Shown: piece after piece, positions 36,187 through 45,518 of the stretch
Numbering within the stretch: position 1 is the first letter of the stretch
Layout of the letters: the number at the start of each line of letters is the position of its first letter
Assembly: GCA_016124615.1 (NCBI GenBank)
Contig: WGNF01000011.1
Span: 171,044-235,043 of the forward strand
From: Paracoccaceae bacterium
GTDB lineage: Bacteria > Pseudomonadota > Alphaproteobacteria > Rhodobacterales > Rhodobacteraceae
Direction of reading: 5' to 3'
DNA length: 64,000 nucleotides
Made by a program: the position numbers and the translations under genes
Notes under the pieces: model-generated
Databases searched by the model: none
Told to the model about the DNA's origin: nothing
What the model saw: only the letters and a program-made list of their open reading frames with translations

Positions 36187-37299
36187 ATGGATGTGATCGT
36201 TCTGGGCGGCGGACTCATGGGCACGGCCTCGGCCTTCTTTCTGGCCCGGCGCGGCGTCCGAGTGACGCTGATCGAGCGGGGCCGCATCGGCACGGGCGCC
36301 ACCGTCGCCAGTTTTGGCAATATCCGCCGCACCGGGCGATACCTGCCGCAACTGCCGCTGGCGCATCGCGCGCGGGCCCTGTGGGGACAGGCCGAAACGT
36401 TGCTGGGCCGCGATGTCGAGTTCCGCGCGACCGGCCATGTCCGGTTGATCTTCGACGCCGAAAGCCTTGCCGACATGCGTGCCTTTGCGAGTGCCGCGCG
36501 GCCGTGGGGCCTTGATCTTGAGGAACTGGACGCGGCCGAGGTTCGGCGCCGTTTCCCCGGCCTCGGCCCCGGCGCGATTGCCGCCAGCTTTTCGCCCGAG
36601 GACGGATCGGGAAATCCACGGCTGATCGCGCCCGCCTTCGCCGAGGCGGCCGCCCGGCTGGGCGTGCGAATTGTCGAGCAGGCCGACATTCGCGCGATCC
36701 GCCATCGACCGGACGGCTTTGCGGTCGAAACTGGCGCGGGTCGCGTCGAAGCCGGGGCGCTGCTCAACTGCGCGGGGGCCTGGGGCGGGCAGATCGCCGC
36801 GCAATTCGGCGAAACGGTACCGATGGAAGCCTTCGGCCCGCAGATGGGTGTGACCGAGCCGCTACCGCACCGGATCGTGCCCGTCGTCGGCATCTGGACC
36901 CGCGATACGACGGCGGGCGCCTACCTGCGGCAGGTGGAGCGTGGCAATGTGGTGTTCGGTGGTGGCGCGGCACGGGTGCCGGTTGCGCTCGATCCCGGCC
37001 ATGCGCAGGTCGACCCGGCAGGCACGGCCCAACAGATGCGCGCGCTCGTGCGGCTGGTTCCCGCGCTGCGCGACGTGGCCGTCATCCGCACCTGGTCGGG
37101 CTGCGAGGGCTATGTAAAGGACATGCTGCCGGTGATGGGCGCCTCGGCCACGACGCCCGGCCTGTTCCACGCCTTCGGCTTCTGCGGCCACGGCTTTCAG
37201 CTTGGCCCTGGCGTGGGCGATGCGATGGCCGAACTGATCAGCACGGGCCGCTGCGAGACCCCGCTCGACGATTTCCGCATCGCGCGCTTCGCGGCATGA
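36187..37299 (+). CDS. DAO-family FAD-dependent oxidoreductase (HcnC/sarcosine oxidase beta-like)
   Basis: The 370-residue protein starts with FAD motif MDVIVLGGGLMGTASAFFL and has GATVASFGNIRRTGRYLP near position 40 and a C-terminal GFCGHGFQLGPGVGDAMAE motif of the glycine/D-amino-acid oxidase superfamily. It resembles the substrate-oxidising subunit of HCN synthase or opine/hydroxyproline dehydrogenases, and could be the third subunit missing from the HcnAB-like pair at 29.4-31.1 kb. The ATG at 36187 follows AAGGAAA; an upstream in-frame start is less likely. It is transcribed divergently from the LysR gene. Confidence 0.83.
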   Translation: MDVIVLGGGLMGTASAFFLARRGVRVTLIERGRIGTGATVASFGNIRRTGRYLPQLPLAHRARALWGQAETLLGRDVEFRATGHVRLIFDAESLADMRAFASAARPWGLDLEELDAAEVRRRFPGLGPGAIAASFSPEDGSGNPRLIAPAFAEAAARLGVRIVEQADIRAIRHRPDGFAVETGAGRVEAGALLNCAGAWGGQIAAQFGETVPMEAFGPQMGVTEPLPHRIVPVVGIWTRDTTAGAYLRQVERGNVVFGGGAARVPVALDPGHAQVDPAGTAQQMRALVRLVPALRDVAVIRTWSGCEGYVKDMLPVMGASATTPGLFHAFGFCGHGFQLGPGVGDAMAELISTGRCETPLDDFRIARFAA

Positions 37300-37301
37300 T
37301 C

Positions 37302-38627
37302 TCAGAACCTGGCAACCTTGCCCCATTGGCTTTCCCGAAAGCGTGCCAACCGGTATTGCGCAACGTCGGTGATCGGCGCGCGCCCCAGCGCCAGGTCGGC
37401 GACCAGATGCCCGATACCGGGGCCGATACCGAAGCCGTGCCCGGAAAGCCCCGCCGCCAGCACCAGCCCGCCGATGCCGGTGTCGGCATCAATCACCGGC
37501 ACGCCATCGGGGGTGGAATCGATATAGCCCGCCCAGGTCGCCTGCACCGGAATGCCGCGCAGCGCGGGCAGCAGCGCGCGCGCCCGGCGCAGGGTCTCGT
37601 TCACCAGCGCGCGCGAGGGGCGCGGATCAAGGATGCGCATCCGCTCCATCGGGGTTGCGCGGTCCATCGCCCACTGCGTGCGCGTCTCGAACCCGGCGCG
37701 CCAGGCCTGCAACCCGCCCGGCTGCAGCACCCGCCAGCGCTTGGCGAACATCGGCAGGAAATGCCGCGCGCCCAGCAGCGCACCGGGGGTCGGGTCCAGA
37801 TGGCCGCGCCCCGAGATCGCCAGCGTATGCCCGCCATCGCCGCGCCGGGTGACCGATACGGCCGTCGTGTGCAAGGCCGGGGGAAGCCCTTCGGCGCCCG
37901 GCGCCACCGAGAGGATCGAGCTGCGCACGGCCGCCTGCGGAAACCTGATGCCAAGCTGGTGCAGAAAGCTGGCCGCCCAGGCGCCCCCCGCCAGCACGAC
38001 CTGTTTCGTGGCGATCACGCCATGCTCCGTGATCACCCCCGAAACCGTACCCGCCGAAAGCTCAAGTCCGCGCGCGGCGCACATCTGCACCACCTGCCCG
38101 CCATGCTTCATCACGCCTTTCGCGATCAGCGGCGCGGCCCGTGCCGGATCGGCGATCCCGTCGGTCGGCGACCAGACACCGCCCAGCCAGCCTTGGCCGG
38201 AAGCCGCGCCGCGCTCTGTCGCCTCCGCCGCGGCCAGCATCCGGGTATCGACCCCCTCGCCGCGCGCAAAGCGGCCCCAGGCCGCCCAGCCCTTGATCTC
38301 GGCCGCATCGTTCGACAGATAGAGAAGCCCGCAGCGGCGAAAGCCCAGATCCTCGCCGATGTCGGCGGCCATCTCCTCCCACAGCGCGAGGCTTCTGGTC
38401 GAAAGCGGCAGTTCGCGCGCGTCGCGGTTTTGCTGGCGGCACCAGCCCCAGTTTCGGCTGGACTGTTCGGCACCGATCGCCCCCTTTTCCAGCAGCACCA
38501 CGGACCGGCCCGCGCGCGCCAGCCAGTAGGCGGCGCTGACACCCGCAATCCCCGCGCCGATCACGACGCAATCCGCCGTGGCTGGCAGTTGGTTCTGCGT
38601 GGCGATGCGCATCAGCGGGGGGGACAT
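37302..38627 (-). CDS. DAO-family FAD-dependent oxidoreductase
   Basis: The 441-residue protein has an FAD motif (CVVIGAGIAGVSAAYWLARAG), then SSRNWGWCRQQNRDARELP, and the C-terminal AGLSGHGFGIGPGIGHLVAD segment. It belongs to the same superfamily as D-amino acid dehydrogenases and opine oxidase subunits but is not closely similar to the neighbouring 36.2-kb gene. It converges with that gene, with stops 2 bases apart. It is divergent from the Lrp-type regulator 161 bases away, suggesting control by that regulator. The ATG at 38627 has GGAGAG upstream. Substrate is probably an N-substituted or D-amino acid. Confidence 0.82.
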   Translation of the reverse strand: MSPPLMRIATQNQLPATADCVVIGAGIAGVSAAYWLARAGRSVVLLEKGAIGAEQSSRNWGWCRQQNRDARELPLSTRSLALWEEMAADIGEDLGFRRCGLLYLSNDAAEIKGWAAWGRFARGEGVDTRMLAAAEATERGAASGQGWLGGVWSPTDGIADPARAAPLIAKGVMKHGGQVVQMCAARGLELSAGTVSGVITEHGVIATKQVVLAGGAWAASFLHQLGIRFPQAAVRSSILSVAPGAEGLPPALHTTAVSVTRRGDGGHTLAISGRGHLDPTPGALLGARHFLPMFAKRWRVLQPGGLQAWRAGFETRTQWAMDRATPMERMRILDPRPSRALVNETLRRARALLPALRGIPVQATWAGYIDSTPDGVPVIDADTGIGGLVLAAGLSGHGFGIGPGIGHLVADLALGRAPITDVAQYRLARFRESQWGKVARF

Positions 38628-38788
38628 GGGTCTCTCCTGTGGTTTGCCGCAGCCTACCCGCGGCGGGTCAGCCGGTTCTGCCGGATGCTGAAGCTCCGGC
38701 GGCATTTTCTGTTAAATACCGTTGACAGGACCATGACGCTGCACACTCTCGAAGTGGACAGCGCCTCTCGCGGCAGAAGGACGAAACG

Positions 38789-39283
38789 ATGAACAACCGC
38801 CTCAAGCTGGATCGGATCGACCTCAAGATTCTGGCCGAATTGCAACGCAATGGCCGGATCACCAATGTCGAGCTGGCCGACGTGGTCAGCCTGTCGCCCT
38901 CGCCTTGCCTGATGCGGGTGAAGAAGCTTCAGCAAGCGGGTTATATCACCGGTTACAGCGGGTTGATTGATGTCGCAAAACTCGGCGAGACGCTGACTGT
39001 CTTTACCGAATTCACTTTGAAAAACCACCGCCAGATCGATTTCGCCCGGTTTCAGGAAGCCGTCGAAAAGATCGACAGCTGCGTCGAATGTCATCTGGTT
39101 TCCGGCGGCTACGACTATCTTATAAAATTCGTCACGGCAGGAATCGTGGACTATCAGAATATCATGGAGGCGCTGATCGACCGCGACGTCGGGATCGACA
39201 AATATTTCAGCTTCGTCGTGATCAAGACACCCTTCGTGAAGCACCAGCTACCGCTGACCCGGCTCTTCGCCGACCGGATCTGA
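38789..39283 (+). CDS. Lrp/AsnC-family transcription regulator
   Basis: This 164-residue protein has an N-terminal helix-turn-helix (LDRIDLKILAELQRNGRITN...LSPSPCLMRVKKLQ) and a C-terminal AsnC ligand-binding domain (GYDYLIKFVTAGIVDYQNIM). Such regulators often sense an amino acid and control its catabolic genes. It lies divergent from a DAO-type oxidoreductase gene and convergent with the dipeptide transporter operon, so it is a likely sensor for part of this island. GC content in the middle of the gene is lower than in its neighbours. Confidence 0.9.
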   Translation: MNNRLKLDRIDLKILAELQRNGRITNVELADVVSLSPSPCLMRVKKLQQAGYITGYSGLIDVAKLGETLTVFTEFTLKNHRQIDFARFQEAVEKIDSCVECHLVSGGYDYLIKFVTAGIVDYQNIMEALIDRDVGIDKYFSFVVIKTPFVKHQLPLTRLFADRI

Positions 39284-39301
39284 GCGGGTCACTCGGACAT
39301 C

Positions 39302-40969
39302 TCAGCGCCGCGAGAAGGCGGCCACCAGTTCGGGATCCTGTTCAAGCCCCGCAAGCCAGCCGGTGTCGAGCTGCGGCACCGAGGAGATCAGAAGCTTTGA
39401 ATAGGGATGTTCCGCCTGGCGCGACATCTGCGCGGCAGGCAGCGCCTCGACCACCTCGCCCTTGTACATCACCAGCACATCGTCGCAGATCGCCTCTACG
39501 GTCGAAAGGTCGTGGCTGATGAACATGTAGCTCAGGCTCAGCGCGCGCTGCAGTTCCTTCAGCAGATCGAGGATCGCAGCCGCGACGACGGTATCGAGCG
39601 CCGAGGTGATCTCGTCGCACAGGATCAGCTCGGGTTCGGCAGCCAGCGCGCGGGCCAGATTCACCCGCTGCTTCTGCCCACCCGAAAGCTCTCCCGGCAG
39701 GCGGTGGCGCAGGCCGGCGGGCAGGCGGACCATGTCCAGCAACTCGATCACCCGGGCCTCACGGGCCGCGCCGGCCGTTCCCTTGTAGAATGTCAGCGGC
39801 CGACCCAGAATGGTGCCGATCGACTGCGCGGGGTTCAGCGCGGTGTCGGCAAGTTGAAACACGATCTGCGCGCGGCGAAGCTCTTCTTTCGATCGCTCGG
39901 CCAGCGCCGGATGCAGTTCCTGCCCGTCAAGCAGCATATTGCCACGATAGGCCGGAACAATCCCGGCAATCGCCCGCGCCAGTGTCGATTTGCCAGAGCC
40001 GGATTCGCCGATAACACCAAGGTTACGGCCGCGCTCCAGCCTGAAATTCACGTCTTTCAGGATTTTGACATGAGGCTCGCCACCCGACATCGGGCCATAG
40101 CCGACAAACAACCCTTCAACCTGCAGGATGGGCTTTTCATGCGCCTGCCGTTCGATCTGGGCAAGGCTGTGCGGCACGGGCGCGAAAGCGGCAACCAGTT
40201 GCCGGGTGTAGGGATGCACCGGCGCATGCAGGATCTGCTGCGCCGTTCCCTCTTCCTGGATCTCGCCCCCTTTCAGCACGATGATCCGGTCGGCGATCTG
40301 GGCCACGACGGCCAGATCGTGGCTGACGTAAACCCCCGCCGCGCCGCTTTTCTTCATCACCGACTTGAAGGCGCGCAACACCTCGATCTGGGTGGTCACG
40401 TCCAGCGCGGTGGTCGGCTCGTCGAAGATCACCAGTTGCGGATCGCCGATCAGCGCCATCGCCGCCGACAGCCGCTGCAACTGGCCGCCCGAAACCTGAT
40501 GCGGGAAGCGGTTCCCGATCGTCTCGGGCCCGGGCAGCGCCAGAGCGCGAAACAGCTCGACCGCCTTCCGCTCAGCCTGCGCACGCGGCATCAGCTTGTG
40601 GATCGTGGAAATCTCGATCACTTGCTGCAAGATCCGTTGGCTGGGGTTGAAAGCTGCCGCGGCGGACTGGGGCACATAGGACACCGCGGTTCCGCGCAGA
40701 CCGCTGCGGGCCTTTTCATCCATCGCGGTCACGTCGTGGCCCTGCATCAGAATGCGGCCCCCGGTGATCGCGCAACCGGGGCGGGTGTGCCCCATCAGAG
40801 ACAGCGCGATGGTGGTCTTGCCGGATCCGGACTCCCCGATCAGCGCCACGATCTCGCCAGGGGCGATGTCAAAGCTGACACCCTTGATGATCTGCACCTT
40901 GCGACCGGAATCGGTGGTGGCGCCGATGGTCAGATCGCGGACCGAGACGATGAAGCTGTCGGTCATCAT
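39302..40969 (-). CDS. Fused dual ATPase of a dipeptide-type ABC transporter
   Basis: The 555-residue protein contains two complete ABC ATPase modules joined in one chain. Module 1 (about 8-260) has Walker A GESGSGKTT and signature VSGGQLQR. Module 2 (about 285-530) has GESGSGKST and LSGGQKQR. It therefore replaces separate DppD and DppF proteins, as in YejF or GsiA. The operon is binding protein, dppB-like, dppC-like, then this gene, with overlaps of 4 bp between the last three. Two adjacent ATG codons (40969, 40966) are possible starts. Confidence 0.9.
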   Translation of the reverse strand: MMTDSFIVSVRDLTIGATTDSGRKVQIIKGVSFDIAPGEIVALIGESGSGKTTIALSLMGHTRPGCAITGGRILMQGHDVTAMDEKARSGLRGTAVSYVPQSAAAAFNPSQRILQQVIEISTIHKLMPRAQAERKAVELFRALALPGPETIGNRFPHQVSGGQLQRLSAAMALIGDPQLVIFDEPTTALDVTTQIEVLRAFKSVMKKSGAAGVYVSHDLAVVAQIADRIIVLKGGEIQEEGTAQQILHAPVHPYTRQLVAAFAPVPHSLAQIERQAHEKPILQVEGLFVGYGPMSGGEPHVKILKDVNFRLERGRNLGVIGESGSGKSTLARAIAGIVPAYRGNMLLDGQELHPALAERSKEELRRAQIVFQLADTALNPAQSIGTILGRPLTFYKGTAGAAREARVIELLDMVRLPAGLRHRLPGELSGGQKQRVNLARALAAEPELILCDEITSALDTVVAAAILDLLKELQRALSLSYMFISHDLSTVEAICDDVLVMYKGEVVEALPAAQMSRQAEHPYSKLLISSVPQLDTGWLAGLEQDPELVAAFSRR

Positions 40970-41823
40970 TCGCTCCTGTCGCGGATCCGGGTGGGAAGGT
41001 TGTCGATGAACATGTTCACCGAGATGGTCAGCGAAGCGATGGCGATTGACGGGAAGATGACGGCGGGCGCGCCAAGGCTCAGCCCCTCGATATTCTCGCG
41101 CACCAGCGCGCCCCAGTCGGCATTGGGCGGCTGCACCCCAAGGCCAAGGAACGACAGCCCCGAAAGCACCAGCACGATGAAGACAAACCGCAGCCCGAGA
41201 TCGGCCAGAACCGGGCCAAGGATGTTCGGAAGAATCTCGTGCAGGATCAGGTAGGGCGTTCGCTCGCCGCGCGCGCGGGCGACGGTGACAAAATCCATCG
41301 TGTTCACGTTCACCGCCAGCGCTCGCGCGAAACGGTAGGCGCCGGGCGCATAGATCGTGGCCAGCGTCAGCACCAGCACCGGGATCGACGACCCGACCGC
41401 GGCCACCACGACAAGCCCGAACAACAGCGAAGGGATGCCATTGAACGCATCCAGCAGCCGCGACAGGATGGTATCGAACCAGCCCCCGATGACGGCGGCG
41501 ATCATCCCGAAGATGACGCCCGCGGTGCAGGCCAGCGTCACCGACGTCAGCGCGATGCCGACGGTATAGTGGGCGCCCATGATGATGCGCGACAGCATAT
41601 CGCGCCCCAGATAGTCGCTGCCCATCCAGAACGACCCGCTCATCGGGCTGAAATAGTCTGAATCCACGATCTTGCCGACCGGGTAAGGCGTCAGCCAGGT
41701 GCCAAAGACCGCCACGACCGCCCAGAACAGGATCACCGCAAGCCCGATGCGGCCGACCCGATTGAAGGAATAGCCCAGCCCGCGCGGTGTTGGCAGCCGG
41801 AAGGAAACGCGATCGGGTGTCAT
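40966..41823 (-). CDS. Dipeptide-type ABC transporter permease, DppC-like
   Basis: The 285-residue membrane protein has the DppC-type N-terminus (LAVILFWAVVAVFGTWLTPYPV; GSDYLGRDMLSRIIMGAHYTV) and about six helices. The EAA-type loop is near ARGERTPYLILHEILPNI. It pairs with the DppB-like permease encoded upstream (ATGA overlap). The frame is open further upstream, but the ATG at 41823 gives the normal N-terminus and the coupling overlap. Confidence 0.88.
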   Translation of the reverse strand: MTPDRVSFRLPTPRGLGYSFNRVGRIGLAVILFWAVVAVFGTWLTPYPVGKIVDSDYFSPMSGSFWMGSDYLGRDMLSRIIMGAHYTVGIALTSVTLACTAGVIFGMIAAVIGGWFDTILSRLLDAFNGIPSLLFGLVVVAAVGSSIPVLVLTLATIYAPGAYRFARALAVNVNTMDFVTVARARGERTPYLILHEILPNILGPVLADLGLRFVFIVLVLSGLSFLGLGVQPPNADWGALVRENIEGLSLGAPAVIFPSIAIASLTISVNMFIDNLPTRIRDRSE

Positions 41824-42782
41824 CTGTGGCGCAGCCTCGGATTCGCAAGAATGGCGATCAGGTCCGCCAGTGTGATCAGCGTCAGGTGGCTGACGCAAAA
41901 GATCATCGCGCAGGATTGAATCAGCGGCAGGTCACGCGTGGACACGGCATCGACCATCAGCTTTGCGACACCCGGATAGTTGAAGATAGTCTCGACGATG
42001 ATCACACCGCCGACCAGATAGCTGAGAGACAGCGCGACCGCGTTCGCAATCGGCCCCAGCGCGTTCGGCAGCGCGTGGCGCAGCACCATCCGGCGGCGCG
42101 AGGCGCCCTTCAGCAGCGCCATTTCGACATAAGAGGTGTTGATCGTCTCGATCACTGCCGCGCGCGTCATCCGGATCATCTGCGCCGAGATGACAAAGCC
42201 CAGCGTGATGACCGGCATCGCATAGGCGCGCAGTACCGTTGCCCAGGAACTGACATCGGCGCCATAGCTCAGGGCAGGCAACCAGCCAAGCCAGACCGCG
42301 AAAATCAGCACCGCAAGCGTGGCCACCATGAATTCCGGCACTGAAATGACCGAAATCGTCAACATCGACACCACCCGGTCAAAGATCGAGCCGCGCCACA
42401 TCGCGGCACCGATCCCCAGACCCAGCGCGATCGGCACTGCGAAAAGCGTCGTCACCCCCGCCAGTTTCAGCGAATTCACCAACCGGTCGCCGATCAGTTT
42501 GGCGACCGGCATGTTGTTCACGTAAGAGATTCCCAGATCACCCGAGGCCAGCCCCACCAGCCAATGCAGAAAGCGGTAGATCGCCGGCTGGTTCAGCCCC
42601 ATCGCTTCGCGCAGGCCGGCCACCGCCTGCGGTGTCGCGGCCTGCCCCAGCAGAATCTGCGCCACATCGCCGGGCAGCAGTTCGGTTGCGAAAAAGACCG
42701 CGAAGGACACGATGACAAGGGTGATCAGCGCAATCCCCAGACGCTGCGCGATCAGCGCATAAAGGTTCAGCGACGCGGGCAA
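41820..42782 (-). CDS. Dipeptide-type ABC transporter permease, DppB-like
   Basis: This 320-residue integral membrane protein has DppB features: first helix IAQRLGIALITLVIVSFAVFF, LLPGDVAQILLG, and loop LLKGASRRRMVLRHALPNALG near the C-terminal half. The start appears to be a TTG at 42782, since AGGAGG lies 6 bases before it and there is no ATG in a suitable place. A strong stem-loop lies just upstream, between it and the binding-protein gene, so lower expression than the binding protein is expected. Confidence 0.86.
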   Translation of the reverse strand: MPASLNLYALIAQRLGIALITLVIVSFAVFFATELLPGDVAQILLGQAATPQAVAGLREAMGLNQPAIYRFLHWLVGLASGDLGISYVNNMPVAKLIGDRLVNSLKLAGVTTLFAVPIALGLGIGAAMWRGSIFDRVVSMLTISVISVPEFMVATLAVLIFAVWLGWLPALSYGADVSSWATVLRAYAMPVITLGFVISAQMIRMTRAAVIETINTSYVEMALLKGASRRRMVLRHALPNALGPIANAVALSLSYLVGGVIIVETIFNYPGVAKLMVDAVSTRDLPLIQSCAMIFCVSHLTLITLADLIAILANPRLRHR

Positions 42783-42805
42783 GGGGCGCCTCCTTCCTGG
42801 TCGGC

Positions 42806-42836
42806 CGATCCGCGGAGGGCAATCCCCCGCGGATCG
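42806..42836 (-). terminator. Intercistronic stem-loop after the binding-protein gene
   Basis: A perfect 10-bp stem, CGATCCGCGG (42806-42815) with CCGCGGATCG (42827-42836), is extended inside by GGG/CCC. It begins 13 bases after the binding-protein stop and ends 23 bases before the dppB-like start codon. No T-run follows. It is probably an mRNA stabiliser or partial terminator giving excess binding protein. Confidence 0.65.
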
Positions 42837-42849
42837 ACGTGCGGTGGGA

Positions 42850-44463
42850 TCAGGCGTTCAGCCAGACGTATTCGGCGAAAGCATAACCCATCATGCCGCC
42901 CAGCGGGTTGGGTTTCAGCCCCCCCAGTTTCGACGTGACCGCATCGACGTTCGAGATATAGGCCGGAATGATCGTACCGGCCTCGTTGGCGACCATCTCC
43001 TGCATGGCCCAGTAAATCTCGGTCCGCTTCGCTTCATCCAAAGCACCGCGAGCCTCAACCATCATCTTGTCGAATTTCTCGGACTTGTACTGGCTTTCAT
43101 TCCACGGCGCGTCCGACGAATAGAGCAGCGAGAACAGGATGTCCGGGGTCGGGCGCGGGTTGATGTTGCCGAAATGGACCGGCGCCTTCAGCCAGTAGTT
43201 CGACCAGTAGCCATCCGAGGGCACGCGCTGCACATCAAGCTTCAGGCCGATCTCGGCACCGGCCTGCTGCACCACCACCGCCATGTCGACCGACGCGGTT
43301 GCGGCGTCGGAGGCGATGACCGGGATCGACGTGCCCAGAAGCCCGGCCTTGGCGAACAGGCTTTTCGCACGGTCGGGATCGAACGCGCGGGGTTTCAGGT
43401 TGGGGTTGTGGTAGCGGCTCGCCGCCGATACCGGCTGGTCGTTGCCGATTTCGGCCAGGCCGCGCAGCACCGATTTCTGGATCGCTTCGCGGTCGATCAG
43501 ATACTTCATGCCTTCGATGAAGCCCGCCTTGTCGCCCGGCTCCAGGTCCAGGCGAATGTTCAGGTCGGTGTAGTTGCCTGCGGTGGTGACCGAGGTCTTC
43601 ACCGCGGATTTTCCGTCGAGCATCCGCATCGAACGCGGGTTGATCGACGCCGCAAGCTGGATATCGCCCGACAGCAGTGCGTTGACGCGCGCGTTGTCAT
43701 CGGTGATCGCAAAGAACTCGAAGCTGTCGAGGTAGGGGCCCTGGGCCTTGAAATAGTGCGGGTTCTTCACCGCCACCGATTTCACGCCGGGCTCGAAGGA
43801 TTCGCACAGGAACGCGCCGGTGCCGTTGGCCTTGGTGAAATCCGTCGTGCCATTGGTCAGGATCATGAAGTGATGCAGCGTCAGGATGGTTGGCAGGTCG
43901 GCATTGGCCGCGGCCAGCACGATCTTGACGGTGGTGTCGTCCACCTTCGAGATCTCGGTCATCTGCTTGGCGATCGAGTTCACCTTGGACCCCACCGCCG
44001 GGTCCAGATGGCGTTTCAGCGAATAGACCACGTCATCGGCGTTCAGCGTGTGACCATCGTGGAACAGCACGCCCTTCTTCAGCTTCACCTGCCAGGTCAC
44101 GGCATCGTCGGACGACATGCTGTCGGCCAGTTCCATCTGCGCCTGACCGGCTTCGTCAAGGAAGGTCAGCCGGTTGTAGAAGGCGCAGCAGCGCACATAG
44201 TCTGTGGACAGCGAAGCCTTCGCCGGGTCCAGCGTGTCGGCCGTCGAGGACGACCAGCCCGCCGCCTTCAGATGGCCACCCGAAACCGGGGTATCGGCCA
44301 GCGCCGCACTGGCCCGCAGCAGCAGCGAGCCGCCAGCGGCAACGCCAACGCCCGAGGCCATCAGCAATTTCAGCAAGTCGCGGCGCGAGGCACCGCGGCG
44401 GATCGCATGTTCGACCATCGCGTCATCGCGCCCGGTCCAGTTCGTGGGGGTCTTTTCGGTCAT
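42850..44463 (-). CDS. ABC transporter substrate-binding protein, family 5, Tat-exported
   Basis: The 537-residue protein carries a Tat signal (SRRDLLKLLMASGVGVAAGG, about 26-45; cleavage probably near ALA-DTP) and then a DppA-like binding fold (SSTADTLDPAKASLSTDY; DDVVYSLKRHLDP). It supplies the downstream permeases and fused ATPase. The ligand is probably a small amine, peptide or opine-like compound given the neighbouring deacetylase, aminotransferase and flavoenzymes. The C-terminus (YAFAEYVWLNA) is of usual length. Confidence 0.87.
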   Translation of the reverse strand: MTEKTPTNWTGRDDAMVEHAIRRGASRRDLLKLLMASGVGVAAGGSLLLRASAALADTPVSGGHLKAAGWSSSTADTLDPAKASLSTDYVRCCAFYNRLTFLDEAGQAQMELADSMSSDDAVTWQVKLKKGVLFHDGHTLNADDVVYSLKRHLDPAVGSKVNSIAKQMTEISKVDDTTVKIVLAAANADLPTILTLHHFMILTNGTTDFTKANGTGAFLCESFEPGVKSVAVKNPHYFKAQGPYLDSFEFFAITDDNARVNALLSGDIQLAASINPRSMRMLDGKSAVKTSVTTAGNYTDLNIRLDLEPGDKAGFIEGMKYLIDREAIQKSVLRGLAEIGNDQPVSAASRYHNPNLKPRAFDPDRAKSLFAKAGLLGTSIPVIASDAATASVDMAVVVQQAGAEIGLKLDVQRVPSDGYWSNYWLKAPVHFGNINPRPTPDILFSLLYSSDAPWNESQYKSEKFDKMMVEARGALDEAKRTEIYWAMQEMVANEAGTIIPAYISNVDAVTSKLGGLKPNPLGGMMGYAFAEYVWLNA

Positions 44464-44526
44464 TGCAGGGTCCCTGTTGATGGGGGCCTGGTCCGCTTCT
44501 TGTGACGGGCCGGGCCGGTGGTGAAC

Positions 44527-45258
44527 TCAGGCGTCAAATGCGGCGTCGGCGGCCTCGGCCAGGTCGATCAACGCGTGGAAGTGGTAGTCTGGCTCGGTGA
44601 AGGCTTGCGGCGCGATCGTGCCGCCGTAGCCCTGCTGGGCGTGGCGGCGCTGGATCCAGGCGTTGGTCATGCCAAGCGCGCGAGAGATGCCGATGTCATG
44701 ATATTGGCTTTGCGCGCTGTGCAGGATGTCATCCTTGCTACCGCCATCCTTGGCGACGTGGTCGAAAACCTGATGGAAAAAAGCCGGATCGGGCTTCTCG
44801 GTGCCGGTATCGTCGGTCGTGAAACTCGCCCAAAACGGGAAGCCCAGCTTTTCCTCGTATTTCTCGAAAGCCCAGCGGCGCGCATTGGTCATTGCGATCA
44901 GCTTGTAGCGGGCCTTCAGACGCGTCATCGCGGCATTGGAATCCGCGAAGGGCCTGGCGTCGCCGACGCGGGCGACCATCAACGCGCGATACTCTTCGGT
45001 ATCGGGCAGATCGAAGGCCGCGGCGATGCGGGAATAGCAGCGCCCGAGGTCGTCGGGGAATCGCGATGCGCCGGGTTCGTAGCGCGCGTCGCGATAGACC
45101 GAAAGTGCCGCCTCGCCGTCGATCGCGCGCCCTTCGCGTGTTGCGATCTCGGCCAGCCCGTCCTTGATCGCGCCTTCAAAGTCGATCAGCGTGCCGACCA
45201 CATCGAAGGTTACATAGGAAAACGCGGTCAACGGTTTCACAGCGATTTCGGTCGCCAT
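44527..45258 (-). CDS. HAD-superfamily hydrolase, haloacid-dehalogenase (type II)-like
   Basis: The 243-residue protein has HAD motif I as FDVVGTLIDF, so the nucleophilic Asp is present but the second Asp used by phosphatases (+2) is valine, as in L-2-haloacid dehalogenases. Motif II is AMTNARR, motif III has EKPDP, and motif IV is QSQYHDIG. The dehalogenase SSNxxD segment reads AQSQYHD, so a dehalogenase function is uncertain. The ATG at 45258 is used; an upstream in-frame start is possible. It lies 63 bases before the binding-protein gene on the same strand. A second such protein is encoded at 50.5 kb. Confidence 0.8.
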   Translation of the reverse strand: MATEIAVKPLTAFSYVTFDVVGTLIDFEGAIKDGLAEIATREGRAIDGEAALSVYRDARYEPGASRFPDDLGRCYSRIAAAFDLPDTEEYRALMVARVGDARPFADSNAAMTRLKARYKLIAMTNARRWAFEKYEEKLGFPFWASFTTDDTGTEKPDPAFFHQVFDHVAKDGGSKDDILHSAQSQYHDIGISRALGMTNAWIQRRHAQQGYGGTIAPQAFTEPDYHFHALIDLAEAADAAFDA

Positions 45259-45518
45259 CGCGGCAGTCCTTTCTGCGAATGGCCGCATCGGGCGGCACAA
45301 TCTGTTGTGAGGGCCCGAGTGGTAGACTCCCTGCGCGCGGTGGCAGGTCTTCCCCGGACATGTCCTTGTATTCTTGTCTCCCGGCGGCTAAGCCCTCTTA
45401 CGTTCCAACCAGTTTCGGCGCATTCGCACTCTGAAATTCTCCGAAACCCGGCACATCCGCAGCAGATTCCTTCGAATCAAGACGGCGGGCGGCATTTCTC
45501 ACCGCCATGTCGGTGGGA

